DNA of 45,240 bases, from positions 1 to 45,240 of the forward strand of contig URBQ01000021.1 in NCBI GenBank assembly GCA_900546115.1, in the 5' to 3' direction. Below the pieces are notes generated by a model. It saw only the letters and a program-made list of their open reading frames with translations. It had not been told where the DNA came from and did not search any database. Numbering within the stretch: the stretch's first letter is position 1; each line of letters opens with the position of its first letter. Below are positions 31,671-40,732 of the stretch, one piece after another. The position numbers and the translations under genes are program-made. Source of the DNA: an uncultured Collinsella sp. GTDB taxonomy: Bacteria; Actinomycetota; Coriobacteriia; Coriobacteriales; Coriobacteriaceae.

Positions 31671-33824
31671 ATGACCGAAGATATCCCCCTTGAAATCACT
31701 TCGAGCGACATGGCCAATCTGCCCATATTCATCGCCGTCCTTATCGTGGCCACCGTCGTCGTGCGCGTGTATTTTTCAATCAAACACAATGAAAAGCCGC
31801 CCATTGCCCGCGTCTTTTGGTGCGCGACGCTCCTCATCCCGCTCGGCGTGGTAGCTGCATGGATTACGAATCAATTGCTCGTAAATGAGGACAGTTCCCT
31901 ATGGGTCCTTTCTTATTCGGCGCTCGGTGCTGCCGCCGTCATACTTCTTGTCGAACCCTTGGTTTCGGGACTTATCGACCAAACCGATCTTGCGACGGGA
32001 ACGGTTGCCTGTATTTGCCGTGACATCCTTGTCATCGCCGCTGTTTCAGCGCTCTCGTTCGTTTCACTCGAAATTGCCTGCAACGAAACGTTCTATCGCA
32101 TTCCCGCCAACTCATTCGGGTTTTCCGTCGGGCTGCTCGCAACGGTTCTGCTCTCCCTTTATTTGCTGGGACAGCGTCATGGAGGCGTCATGGCCCTCGT
32201 GCCCGTCGTCTGTTGCATCCTTGGCATTGCCGAGCACTTCGTCATAACGTTTAAAGGCGAGGCCATCCTGCCAAGCGATATCTTGGCCCTTGGCACCGCA
32301 ATGGAAGTGAGCGAGGGATACGAGTTTACCTTTACCGCCGGAATCGTAACCTCTCTCGCCCTGCTGGAGATTTCCCTGGGGCTTCTTTCGCTTATCCGAC
32401 CGCGAAAGCTCCGTACGCCCACCCATGTCTTCCCCGCAATCGCCGCTAACCTCTGCGCTTTTCTGCTCGTGACCGTTGTGGGGCTCTCGGGCTTTTCCAG
32501 CATCGACTTGGAGCAGGCACTGAATTTTGGATTTGACCGTTGGCAGCCCATCACCACGTATGCGTCTCAGGGTTTTATCACTTCGTTCACCGAAATGGTC
32601 AACGAGTTGCCCATTGAGAAGCCCGAAGACTATACGCCCGATGAGGCGCAGAGCATCGAGCAGGAGCTCGCCGCCGCCTACGACAGCACGTATGGCTCGA
32701 GCGAGCAGCGCGCGGCGGCCGTTGCCCAGTTCAATGAAATCAAGCCGACGATTGTTGCCGTCATGAACGAGAGTTTTAGTGACCTTTCGTGCTTTGAGCA
32801 GCTCCAGGCGGCCGGGTACACCGGCCCCGCATTCTACAACTCGCTTCCCGACACACTTGTTCGCGGCACCATGCTCGCTTCGGTCGCCGGTGGCGGAACG
32901 GCGAACTCCGAATTCGAATTTTTGACCGGAGCGACAACGGCCTTTGTCGGATTAGGCAAAATCCCCTATCAGCTGTATCAGATGAATGGCGTCAACAGCC
33001 TGGCAAAGAACCTCAAGGAGCTTGGGTATACCGCTACCGCTATGCACCCGCAAAACCCCGTCAACTACCATCGAGATAAAATCTATCAGCAGCTGGGCTT
33101 TGGAGACTTTCTTTCAATCGGCGATTTCGAAGGTGCGCCCTGTTACCATGCCGGCGTATGCGACTACGCCACCTACGACAAGATACTCGACCTGCTTAGA
33201 ACCGACGAAGCCCCGCAGTTCATCTTTGACGTCACGATGCAAAATCACGGCGGCTACGACTATGGCACCGTTCCCGCCGAGGAGCTGACAAACTATTGGG
33301 TCGAGGGAGCCAGCGAGGGCGCCAATAGCGCGCTCAACACCTATCTTACCTGCATCAACGCATCCGACCGGGACCTCGAGTACTTTATCAACGAGCTCCG
33401 CAATATCGGCAGACCGGTTGTCCTTGTCTTTTTTGGCGACCATCAGCCGAGCGCCGCAACGACTCTCAACGACGAGCTGTACCCTCAGGAAGATACGGCA
33501 AGCCACGCTTTCCGTATCTATCAGTCAACATATTTCGTCTGGGCTAACTATGAAATCGCCGGCGATACCGAGCTCAACGTCTACGACACCGTCGGGGCAA
33601 ACGAGATTGCAGCCATTACCCTTAATAAGATCGGCGCCCCGCTCACCGACTATCAAAAGGCTCTGCTAGCAACAAGGTCAGATGTGCCCACCATCAATGT
33701 CGCCGGCTACCTCGGTGCCGACGGGCTGCGCTACGACTTGGAATCTGAAGACAGCCCATACGCCTCGACGATCGACAAGCTGCAGCGCATGCAATACCTC
33801 GAGTTCGCCAGCAAAGTTCAGTAA
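31671..33824 (+). CDS. LTA-synthase-like membrane sulfatase (alkaline phosphatase superfamily)
   Basis: 717 aa. Five to seven hydrophobic segments occupy residues 15-275, then a linker and an extracellular sulfatase domain. The catalytic set of LtaS-type enzymes is visible: Glu367 in MNESFSDL, nucleophile Thr410 in GGGTANSEFEF, and Asp590-His591 in FFGDHQPS. Such enzymes transfer glycerol-phosphate or similar groups from phospholipid to a surface glycan. Whether the product is lipoteichoic acid is unknown in this lineage. The ATG has AGAGGAA upstream; the longer frame to 31596 is not supported. It is monocistronic or leads into mrp after 145 nt. A 7-bp inverted repeat GTTACAG/CTGTAAC lies just upstream. 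Confidence 0.87.
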   Translation: MTEDIPLEITSSDMANLPIFIAVLIVATVVVRVYFSIKHNEKPPIARVFWCATLLIPLGVVAAWITNQLLVNEDSSLWVLSYSALGAAAVILLVEPLVSGLIDQTDLATGTVACICRDILVIAAVSALSFVSLEIACNETFYRIPANSFGFSVGLLATVLLSLYLLGQRHGGVMALVPVVCCILGIAEHFVITFKGEAILPSDILALGTAMEVSEGYEFTFTAGIVTSLALLEISLGLLSLIRPRKLRTPTHVFPAIAANLCAFLLVTVVGLSGFSSIDLEQALNFGFDRWQPITTYASQGFITSFTEMVNELPIEKPEDYTPDEAQSIEQELAAAYDSTYGSSEQRAAAVAQFNEIKPTIVAVMNESFSDLSCFEQLQAAGYTGPAFYNSLPDTLVRGTMLASVAGGGTANSEFEFLTGATTAFVGLGKIPYQLYQMNGVNSLAKNLKELGYTATAMHPQNPVNYHRDKIYQQLGFGDFLSIGDFEGAPCYHAGVCDYATYDKILDLLRTDEAPQFIFDVTMQNHGGYDYGTVPAEELTNYWVEGASEGANSALNTYLTCINASDRDLEYFINELRNIGRPVVLVFFGDHQPSAATTLNDELYPQEDTASHAFRIYQSTYFVWANYEIAGDTELNVYDTVGANEIAAITLNKIGAPLTDYQKALLATRSDVPTINVAGYLGADGLRYDLESEDSPYASTIDKLQRMQYLEFASKVQ

Positions 33825-33884
33825 GCCCGCCCATTCGCTTGGACCCATCGTATTGCAAGCACGCTCGGCCCAAATGAATCGCAA

Positions 33885-33914
33885 ATGACTCCCGCTCGCA
33901 AACGAGGGTACAAT
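33885..33914 (+). promoter_or_regulatory. Putative promoter of the mrp operon
   Basis: ATGACT (33885-33890) and TACAAT (33909-33914) with 18-nt spacing, 56 nt before the mrp start. Plausible sigma-A-type promoter, not proven. Confidence 0.45.
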
Positions 33915-33969
33915 GACGCTCGTGTCACACCACGGGGCCCCGGCCCCAACATATACAAAGGAGTCATAC

Positions 33970-34800
33970 ATGGGTTGCGAGCACGCACAGGCCGCCGGCG
34001 GACAAACGTCGCCGTCGCAATTTGAGGAGAACACGCTGTCCGAGGTCAAACGCGTCATCGCCGTGCTTTCCGGCAAGGGCGGTGTCGGCAAGTCGTTTGT
34101 CACCGGTGCCATCGCCACCGAGCTTGCCCGTCACGGCCACAAGGTCGGCGTCCTCGATGCCGACATCACCGGTCCCTCTATCCCCAAGATGTTCGGTATG
34201 AGCGGACGCCACGTCCATGCCCTTGGCAACCTTATGCTGCCCGAAATCTCCGAACACGGCGTCAAGGTCATGAGCTCCAACCTGCTGCTCCAAAACGAGA
34301 CCGACCCCGTCCTTTGGCGCGGTCCGGTCATCGCAGGCGCCATTAGGCAGTTCTGGAGCGAGACCTCGTGGGGCCCCATCGACTACCTGCTGGTCGACAT
34401 GCCTCCGGGAACAGGCGACGTCGCGCTCACCGTCTTCCAGTCGCTGCCCGTCGACGGCATCGTCATCGTCACGAGCCCGCAGGATCTGGTCTCGATGATC
34501 GTCGCCAAGGCGGTCAACATGGCCGAGAAGATGAACGTCCCCATTCTGGGCATTGTCGAGAACATGAGCTATATTGAGTGCCCCGACTGCGGCAAGAAGA
34601 TCGAGGTCTTTGGCAAGAGCAAGCTCCCCGAGGTCGCAGAGCGCTATAACCTCGACATCTTGGGCCAGCTTCCCATTAATCCGGCACTCGCCGAGGCCTG
34701 CGATAAGGGCGAGGTCGAGACCGCGCTGCCCGATGGCATGTTGCCCAAGGCAGTCTCTGCCGTCGAGGCTATTACCCCGCACGAGACCGACGAGGCCTAA
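33970..34800 (+). CDS. mrp: Mrp/NBP35-type iron-sulfur carrier P-loop ATPase
   Basis: 276 aa, cytoplasmic. The deviant Walker A is SGKGGVGKS near residue 35; the Mrp motif VDMPPGTGDVALT and the C-terminal CPDC pair (in YIECPDCGKK) that binds the bridging Fe-S cluster are present. The N-terminal stretch MGCEHAQAA has one Cys-His group, as in many anaerobe versions. Mrp proteins assemble or carry Fe-S clusters to target enzymes. AAAGGAG precedes the ATG. It abuts the next flavoprotein gene, suggesting a linked role, but the target is unknown. Confidence 0.92.
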   Translation: MGCEHAQAAGGQTSPSQFEENTLSEVKRVIAVLSGKGGVGKSFVTGAIATELARHGHKVGVLDADITGPSIPKMFGMSGRHVHALGNLMLPEISEHGVKVMSSNLLLQNETDPVLWRGPVIAGAIRQFWSETSWGPIDYLLVDMPPGTGDVALTVFQSLPVDGIVIVTSPQDLVSMIVAKAVNMAEKMNVPILGIVENMSYIECPDCGKKIEVFGKSKLPEVAERYNLDILGQLPINPALAEACDKGEVETALPDGMLPKAVSAVEAITPHETDEA

Positions 34801-36072
34801 GTGAACGCGAGCGCCCTCTATGACGTCTTGGTAATCGGCGGCGGGGCTTCAGGCCTCGCCGCCGCCATTACGGCCGCACGCGCTGGCAAAAGCGTCTGCA
34901 TCGTTGAGCGCGATGTCGCCTGCGGCCTCAAGCTCCTTGCGACCGGTAACGGCCGTTGCAACCTCTCCAACGAATCGATTGATCCTCAGCGGTATAACCA
35001 CCCCGCATTCGTCGAATCCGTCATGGGCCCCCAGCCCGAACAAGAGCTTATGGGTTTCTTCTCCTCGCTGGGCATCATGACAACCTCCGAGGAAGGCCGG
35101 CTGTACCCGCGCTCCCTTCGCGCCGAATCGGTGCGCGACGCGCTTCTCAGCGTTTGCGACCGCCTAGGTATCACCTTAATCTGCGGAGCCAACGTTGCCT
35201 CGGCGTACAAAGCTTCCGAAGGCTGGGCACTCCAAATAGACCGTCCAGCGCGGGCGCTCAAGGCAAAAAAGCACGACGACCGAAAATCGGAGCTCCGCTC
35301 GCTTCGGAAGGCGCTCGCCGATGTCCCTCGCAAGAACGAGGCCCTGCAGGCACATGCCGTAATTATCGCTACGGGCGGCAACCCCACCGGTATCGCCGAT
35401 ACGTTTCGCCTTCCCCTCACTTCGCTGCGCCCCATCCTCTGCCCCATATCGGCAACGGTCGTTGGCGATCGAGCGGCACTCAAGACGTTGGATGGCCTGC
35501 GCGTCCGTGCCCGCTTGACGCTCGCCCGCAATCATAATGAGCTCTGGCACGAAGACGGTGAAGTGCTGTTTCGAACCTTCGGTATCTCGGGTGTCGCTGT
35601 CTTCAACCTCTCTCGTCGTATCCAGCACGGCGATACGATCCTGCTCGACGTTTTCCCCGACCTCTCCAAAGACGAGTTGCTCGATATGCTCAACCGGCGC
35701 GTTGAGCTGTTCGGTGACTTTTCACCCCGCGATCCCCGTTGGCTCGACGGCATGCTCGCCCCGCAACTCTCCCGCGTCGTCTGCACAGCGTTCGAGCAGT
35801 GCCATCCAGGCTCCAACGATGTCATCCATCTGGTCTCGATCCTCAAGCACTTTAAGTTGCTCGTCGAGGGAACAGCCGAGGAGCGCTCAGCGCAGGTCAC
35901 GCGTGGTGGCGTATCTGTCGAGAGTATCTCAACACCCAGTCTACGCGCGCGCAGCGTTGTCGACGCTCCGCTTTACGTTTGCGGTGAAGCGCTCGACATC
36001 GACGCCGATTGCGGAGGCTTTAACCTTGCGTGGGCCTGGATCTCGGGCATTCGCGCTGCAAGCAGCCTGTAG
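34801..36072 (+). CDS. NAD(P)/FAD-dependent oxidoreductase, HI0933/YhiN (BaiN-like) family
   Basis: 423 aa, GTG start directly after the mrp stop. The FAD-binding motif VIGGGASGLAAA is at 11-22 and the family signature GNGRCNLSN at 49-57; the C-terminal YVCGEALDIDADCGGFNLAWAW closes the FAD site. The substrate of most members is unknown; one clostridial member (BaiN) has been linked to bile acid dehydroxylation, which is not evidence of that role here. It probably shares a transcript with mrp. Confidence 0.9.
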   Translation: MNASALYDVLVIGGGASGLAAAITAARAGKSVCIVERDVACGLKLLATGNGRCNLSNESIDPQRYNHPAFVESVMGPQPEQELMGFFSSLGIMTTSEEGRLYPRSLRAESVRDALLSVCDRLGITLICGANVASAYKASEGWALQIDRPARALKAKKHDDRKSELRSLRKALADVPRKNEALQAHAVIIATGGNPTGIADTFRLPLTSLRPILCPISATVVGDRAALKTLDGLRVRARLTLARNHNELWHEDGEVLFRTFGISGVAVFNLSRRIQHGDTILLDVFPDLSKDELLDMLNRRVELFGDFSPRDPRWLDGMLAPQLSRVVCTAFEQCHPGSNDVIHLVSILKHFKLLVEGTAEERSAQVTRGGVSVESISTPSLRARSVVDAPLYVCGEALDIDADCGGFNLAWAWISGIRAASSL

Positions 36073-36082
36073 CCGCGCAGTC

Positions 36083-36131
36083 TATAATCAAAAACACATT
36101 CGGGCCGTCTGGGATACCGGACGGCCTCTTT
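36083..36131 (+). promoter_or_regulatory. TATAAT and terminator-like hairpin in the leader of the FAD dehydrogenase gene
   Basis: A perfect -10 hexamer TATAAT lies at 36083-36088 just after the preceding gene, without a clear -35. Then GGCCGTC / GACGGCC form a 7-bp stem (about 36103-36125) followed by TCTTTCTT, and the ribosome binding site AAGGAG follows 10 nt later. It could terminate the mrp transcript or attenuate the next gene. Confidence 0.5.
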
Positions 36132-36152
36132 CTTGCCTCTAAGGAGACCTCG

Positions 36153-37793
36153 ATGATCGAAATCACCCAAGTCAACGCGTCGCTCGATGAAGCCGGCGAT
36201 GAAAATGCCTGTCTCATTGTTGGCAAGCGAGTCGCCAAGCGCGTCCTACGTTGCAAGGACTCCGAGATCAAGTCCATCGAGCTCCACCGCAAGTCAATCG
36301 ACGCTCGCAAAAAACGAGACGTCCATTTTATCCTGAGCTTTCGTGTTGAGCTGACTAGTCCCCACCTCGAGCGAGAAGCGGTCGACAGCGTTGCCGAGCG
36401 TGACCGCTCGCGCGTACGCGCGATAGAAGACGATGAGCCTTCATTCCCCTCCCCCGCCTCCGACGCGCCTCAAGAACGCCCTGTCGTTGTCGGCGCCGGA
36501 TGCGCCGGCCTTTTCGCTGCGCTTACGCTCGCCGAAGCAGGTCTTAAGCCCTTGCTCATCGAGCGCGGCGACCCGGCATTTCGCCGCTCGCAGGCGATCG
36601 ACCTCTTTCTAAAGGAGCGCATCCTCGACCCCGAGAGCAATATCCAGTTTGGCCTGGGCGGCGCGGGAACCTTCTCGGACGGCAAACTCAATACGGGAAC
36701 CAAAAATCCCGCCCATCGCCTTATCCTCGAAACCTTCGTCGAGGCGGGCGCGCCCCGCGATATTCTGTGGGATGCCAAGCCGCACATTGGCTCCGACATC
36801 CTCCCCACCGTCGTCACCAACATTTCCCAGCGTATCGAGCAACTCGGCGGAACCGTCCGCTATCGAACAAAGCTCGTCAATATTCGAACCGATGGATCTG
36901 GCGCCATCACCGGCATCGATGTCCAAACGCCCCAAGAAACCACAAGCGAGGCAATCGCCACAAAACACCTCATTCTCGCCTGCGGCCATTCCGCCCGCGA
37001 CGTATTCGAGCTTCTCAAGGAACATAACGTTGCCCTCGCGCAAAAGACCTTTGCCATGGGCGTGCGCATCGAGCATCCACAGCGCGACATCGACCGTGCC
37101 CAATATGGCCCTTCGGCGGGGCACCCGGCACTCGGAGCAGCCCCCTACAAGCTTGTCGCCCATCTTCCCAACGGCCGCAGCGTGTTCTCGTTTTGTATGT
37201 GCCCCGGCGGGCAGGTTGTCGCTGCCTCTTCCGAGCAGGGCCACTTGTGCGTCAACGGCGCCAGTCTCAATGCCCGCGACGGACACAACGCAAATGCCGC
37301 CCTGCTCGTTAACGTCACGCCAGAGGACCTTCCCGACGATGACCCGCTCGCCGGCATCGAGCTCCAGCGTGCCTGCGAGGCGGCCGCCTATCGCCTGGGC
37401 GGTTCCAACTGGAACGCACCGGCACAGCTCGTCGGAGATTTCCTCGCAGGACGCGCCAGCAAGGCGCCCGGAAAGGTAAAGCCCACCTATCCGCTCGGTG
37501 TGACCTGGACGGCAATTGACGAAGCCCTGCCGCAGCATATCGTCGAGTCGCTCCGCCTGGGACTTCCCCTACTCGGAAAAAAGCTACGAGGCTACGACCG
37601 CCCCGATGCCGTTCTTACCGGCGTGGAGACTCGTTCGAGCTCACCGGTCACTGTCACCCGAGACCGAACGTGCCATGCCGTGTCGACCCCGGGCCTCTAC
37701 CCTTGCGGTGAGGGAGCTGGATATGCCGGCGGCATCATGAGCGCGGCCACCGACGGCATACGTTGTGCCGAAGCCCTGATCGCAGACCTCTAA
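36153..37793 (+). CDS. FAD-dependent dehydrogenase (COG2509-type flavoprotein)
   Basis: 546 aa. A short N-terminal domain (about 1-80, MIEITQVNASLDE start) is followed by the Rossmann FAD motif VVVGAGCAGLFAALTLAEAG near residue 110, the GLGGAGTFSDGKLNTGTK signature and a C-terminal PCGEGAGYAGGIMSAATDG that closes the flavin site. AAGGAG precedes the ATG. Homologues are annotated only as FAD-dependent dehydrogenases, and the substrate is not known. It is the second flavoprotein in a row after mrp. Confidence 0.9.
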   Translation: MIEITQVNASLDEAGDENACLIVGKRVAKRVLRCKDSEIKSIELHRKSIDARKKRDVHFILSFRVELTSPHLEREAVDSVAERDRSRVRAIEDDEPSFPSPASDAPQERPVVVGAGCAGLFAALTLAEAGLKPLLIERGDPAFRRSQAIDLFLKERILDPESNIQFGLGGAGTFSDGKLNTGTKNPAHRLILETFVEAGAPRDILWDAKPHIGSDILPTVVTNISQRIEQLGGTVRYRTKLVNIRTDGSGAITGIDVQTPQETTSEAIATKHLILACGHSARDVFELLKEHNVALAQKTFAMGVRIEHPQRDIDRAQYGPSAGHPALGAAPYKLVAHLPNGRSVFSFCMCPGGQVVAASSEQGHLCVNGASLNARDGHNANAALLVNVTPEDLPDDDPLAGIELQRACEAAAYRLGGSNWNAPAQLVGDFLAGRASKAPGKVKPTYPLGVTWTAIDEALPQHIVESLRLGLPLLGKKLRGYDRPDAVLTGVETRSSSPVTVTRDRTCHAVSTPGLYPCGEGAGYAGGIMSAATDGIRCAEALIADL

Positions 37794-37819
37794 CGCACGA
37801 ATTCCAGCGCGCAAAAGAC

Positions 37820-37855
37820 ACAGGCCCCAAGCTCCACAGGGAACTCGGGGCCTGT
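37820..37855. terminator. Bidirectional terminator between converging genes
   Basis: Arms ACAGGCCCC / GGGGCCTGT with a further partly paired AGCTCC/GGAACT stem. T-rich ends follow on both strands (TTCGCTATTTCTT on plus, GTCTTTTG on minus). It lies between the FAD dehydrogenase gene and uvrB, which converge here. Confidence 0.8.
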
Positions 37856-37858
37856 TCG

Positions 37859-40099
37859 CTATTTCTTAAACCGTGCACCCTGGCGTTTTCTGCCCGATGC
37901 GAACGTGGAACCCTTGCGGGCCTGCGAACGTAAGCGCTCGATCGTCTCGTCCTCAGACGCACCCTCGAGCATCGCTCGAATCTGAACGACGGCATCGCGC
38001 AGGCGCGCCGCCTCCTCAAAGTCCATGGCGGCAGAAGCGTTACGCATATCCTCTTCCATGGTTTCGACGATCCGCACAAGCTCGTCATGCGGCGGTTCTT
38101 TCAACTGCTCCGCAAGTGTCTGCTCGGGCGCCACCGTTTCCGGCACGCCACCCTCGCCCGACTCATCGGGCGTATAGAATGCGCCATGTCCAAGAGAGTC
38201 GCCCTTCGAGCGCCCCTTGGAACCCACGGTTTTTTCGGCCTCGGCAATAAAACTTGAGATGTCGTTGATGGCCTTGCGCACCGTCTTGGGCACAATGCCA
38301 TGCTCTTCGTTATATGCCATCTGAATCTCGCGACGGCGCTGCGTCTCCTCGATGGCCTCTTTCATCGAATCGGTCACAACGTCCGCATACATGATGACTT
38401 CGCCATCGGCGTTACGGGCCGCGCGGCCAATCGTCTGAATCAGCGAACGGCGGTTGCGCAAGAAGCCTTCCTTATCGGCATCGAGAATTGCCACCAGTGA
38501 GACCTCGGGAAGGTCTAGGCCCTCGCGAAGCAGGTTGATGCCAACGAGAACATCGATCTTGCCCTCGCGCAGCGTTCGCAGGATCTCGACACGGTCCATC
38601 GTCGCTGTATCGGAGTGCATGTAATTGACCTTAATGCCGGCATCAAGCAGATGGTCGGTCAGGTCCTCGGCCATGCGCTTGGTGAGCGTGGTCACCAGCA
38701 CGCGCTCCTTGCGGGCAACGCGCTCGCGAATCTCGTCCTCAAGATCGTCAATCTGCCCACGAACCGGACGCACATCGATCTTGGGGTCGAGCAGACCGGT
38801 TGGACGAATAATCTGCTCAACGTCGTTTTGGCTCACCCGCAGCTCGTAGTCGCCCGGTGTGGCCGAAACATAGATAAACTGGGGTATCCTTGCCTCAAAC
38901 TCATCGAAACGAAGCGGGCGGTTATCGAGTGCCGAAGGAAGGCGAAAACCATGCTCCACCAGCGTCACCTTACGCGAGCGGTCACCTTCGTGCATGCCGC
39001 GAATCTGCGGCACCGTCACATGGCTCTCATCGATGATGCAGAGCATATCCTTGGGAAAGTAATCGATTAGGGTAAACGGCGGCTCACCTGGCTTGCGACC
39101 GTCCAGATGACGCGAGTAGTTCTCGATGCCGTTGCAAAAACCCATCGTCTCGAGCATCTCAAGATCATAATCGGTGCGCTGCTGCAGACGCTGCGCCTCG
39201 AGCAACTTATCAGTCGCCTTGAGCTCCGCCACGCGCTTCTCGCACTCTTCGCTGATCGATTTCAGAGCCGCCTTGACCTTCGGCTTCTCGGTCACGTAGT
39301 GCGATGCCGGCCATACGGGGATGGCCTCGTACTCACGAAGCATCTCACCGGTAACCTCATCGATCTCGGCAATCAGCTCGACCTCGTCGCCAAAGAACTC
39401 AAACCGCAACGGATGCTCGGCATAAGGCGGATACACGTCGACAACATCGCCGCGCACGCGGAACGTGCCGCGCGCCAGGTCATAGTCATTGCGATCATAT
39501 TGAATGTCGATAAGTGCATGGATAAAGTCATCGCGCTCGAGCGGCACCTTCTTGTCGACGTTTGGAGCCAGACCCGCATAGTCCTCAGGAGAGCCAATGC
39601 CATAGATACACGAGACCGATGCGACAACGATCACATCGCGTCGAGAGAGCAGTGACGCGGTCGCCTGATGGCGCAGCATCTCGACCTCTTCGTTAATCGA
39701 GGAGTCTTTCTCGATATATGTATCGCTTTGCGGCACATACGCCTCGGGCTGATAGTAGTCGTAGTACGAGACAAAGTAGACCACAGCGTTGTTGGGAAAG
39801 AACTCTTTGAGCTCGCTCGCAAGCTGAGCGGCGAGCGTTTTATTGGGAGCCATGACCAGCGTCGGCTTCCCCAGGGCCTCAATAGTCTTAGCCATCGTGA
39901 AGGTCTTGCCCGAACCAGTCACGCCCAGCAAAACCTGATAGCGATCTCCGTCCCTCACACCCTGCACAAGCGACTCAATGGCCTTAGGCTGGGAACCAGC
40001 GGGCTCGTATGGAGACACGACCTCAAACGGCACCTCAGAGCCCTCAACGCCAAAACGTTTGAGCTCTCCTCCAACACGCTCAACTTCATATTCCGCCAT
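37859..40099 (-). CDS. uvrB: Excinuclease ABC subunit B
   Basis: 746 aa, longer than the usual 660-715 because of a charged insert before the last domain. Helicase-like ATPase with Walker A GVTGSGKT near residue 60, the beta-hairpin YYDYYQPEAYVPQSDTYIEKD that clamps DNA, helicase motifs including DESHVTVPQIRGM and QTIGRAARN, and the C-terminal UVR domain (AAMDFEEAARLRD) for UvrC binding. AGGAG precedes the ATG. The 51-nt gap after the transglycosylase gene has a TATACT (40125-40130). No SOS box like that of uvrA was found. Confidence 0.96.
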   Translation of the reverse strand: MAEYEVERVGGELKRFGVEGSEVPFEVVSPYEPAGSQPKAIESLVQGVRDGDRYQVLLGVTGSGKTFTMAKTIEALGKPTLVMAPNKTLAAQLASELKEFFPNNAVVYFVSYYDYYQPEAYVPQSDTYIEKDSSINEEVEMLRHQATASLLSRRDVIVVASVSCIYGIGSPEDYAGLAPNVDKKVPLERDDFIHALIDIQYDRNDYDLARGTFRVRGDVVDVYPPYAEHPLRFEFFGDEVELIAEIDEVTGEMLREYEAIPVWPASHYVTEKPKVKAALKSISEECEKRVAELKATDKLLEAQRLQQRTDYDLEMLETMGFCNGIENYSRHLDGRKPGEPPFTLIDYFPKDMLCIIDESHVTVPQIRGMHEGDRSRKVTLVEHGFRLPSALDNRPLRFDEFEARIPQFIYVSATPGDYELRVSQNDVEQIIRPTGLLDPKIDVRPVRGQIDDLEDEIRERVARKERVLVTTLTKRMAEDLTDHLLDAGIKVNYMHSDTATMDRVEILRTLREGKIDVLVGINLLREGLDLPEVSLVAILDADKEGFLRNRRSLIQTIGRAARNADGEVIMYADVVTDSMKEAIEETQRRREIQMAYNEEHGIVPKTVRKAINDISSFIAEAEKTVGSKGRSKGDSLGHGAFYTPDESGEGGVPETVAPEQTLAEQLKEPPHDELVRIVETMEEDMRNASAAMDFEEAARLRDAVVQIRAMLEGASEDETIERLRSQARKGSTFASGRKRQGARFKK

Positions 40100-40150
40100 G
40101 GATACTCCTAACTCATATATCTGCAGTATACGCAGGCGGCAGGCATAGTC

Positions 40151-40732
40151 CTATACGAACCGATCGGGATAGAGGGTCTTGTAGCGAACCCAGGCATTAT
40201 TGACACGAATCAGATACGCCTGCGTCTCGGGAAAGGTGATTGCATTATGAAGCGACGTGCTCTGCTGCGCCCATCCGTCGACATTGCCCATGCCGGCGTT
40301 ATAGGCGGCAATGGCGCTGTCAGTCGACCCGTTAAAATACGTTAGAAGATACGAAAGATACGCACAGCCAAACTCGATGTTCGTAGCGGGATCGTTAAGG
40401 TTGTCGGCGGAATACTCGCTACCATCGACAAGACCCTTGGCAATCATATCCTGGGCAGTCTCGGGCATCAGCTGCATCAATCCCCGAGCGCCTTGATTCG
40501 ACTCAGCCTCGGGATCCCAATTCGATTCCGACTTTATGACAGCACACACCAGATATGGATCAAGATTGTGCGAAATGCTCGATTGCTTTACATACGCCTC
40601 GTAGTCAATTGGATACAAAGGCTTAAAGAAGGCGGCAGGAGCATACGAGTAGACGAGCGAAATAAAGCCGAAGACGAGCACAACGGCAAGTGGCGCAACG
40701 CGATACCACGTAAAGAAACGTGTCTTAGGCAT
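40151..40732 (-). CDS. Membrane-anchored lytic transglycosylase (SLT domain)
   Basis: 193 aa. A hydrophobic anchor at residues 13-31 is followed by an SLT/lysozyme-like domain: catalytic Glu69 in VIKSESNWDPEA, then GARGLMQLMPETA and the AIAAYNAGMGNV motif. It cleaves peptidoglycan glycan strands to anhydro-muropeptides outside the membrane. Its ATG overlaps the coaE stop by 8 nt (ATGCCTAA), so translation is coupled to coaE, and it precedes uvrB. Confidence 0.92.
   Translation of the reverse strand: MPKTRFFTWYRVAPLAVVLVFGFISLVYSYAPAAFFKPLYPIDYEAYVKQSSISHNLDPYLVCAVIKSESNWDPEAESNQGARGLMQLMPETAQDMIAKGLVDGSEYSADNLNDPATNIEFGCAYLSYLLTYFNGSTDSAIAAYNAGMGNVDGWAQQSTSLHNAITFPETQAYLIRVNNAWVRYKTLYPDRFV

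Noticed and set aside
40125..40150. SOS box before uvrB
   Set aside because: CGAACCGATCGGGA near 40155 only matches one half of the LexA consensus and lies inside the transglycosylase gene's 3' end.
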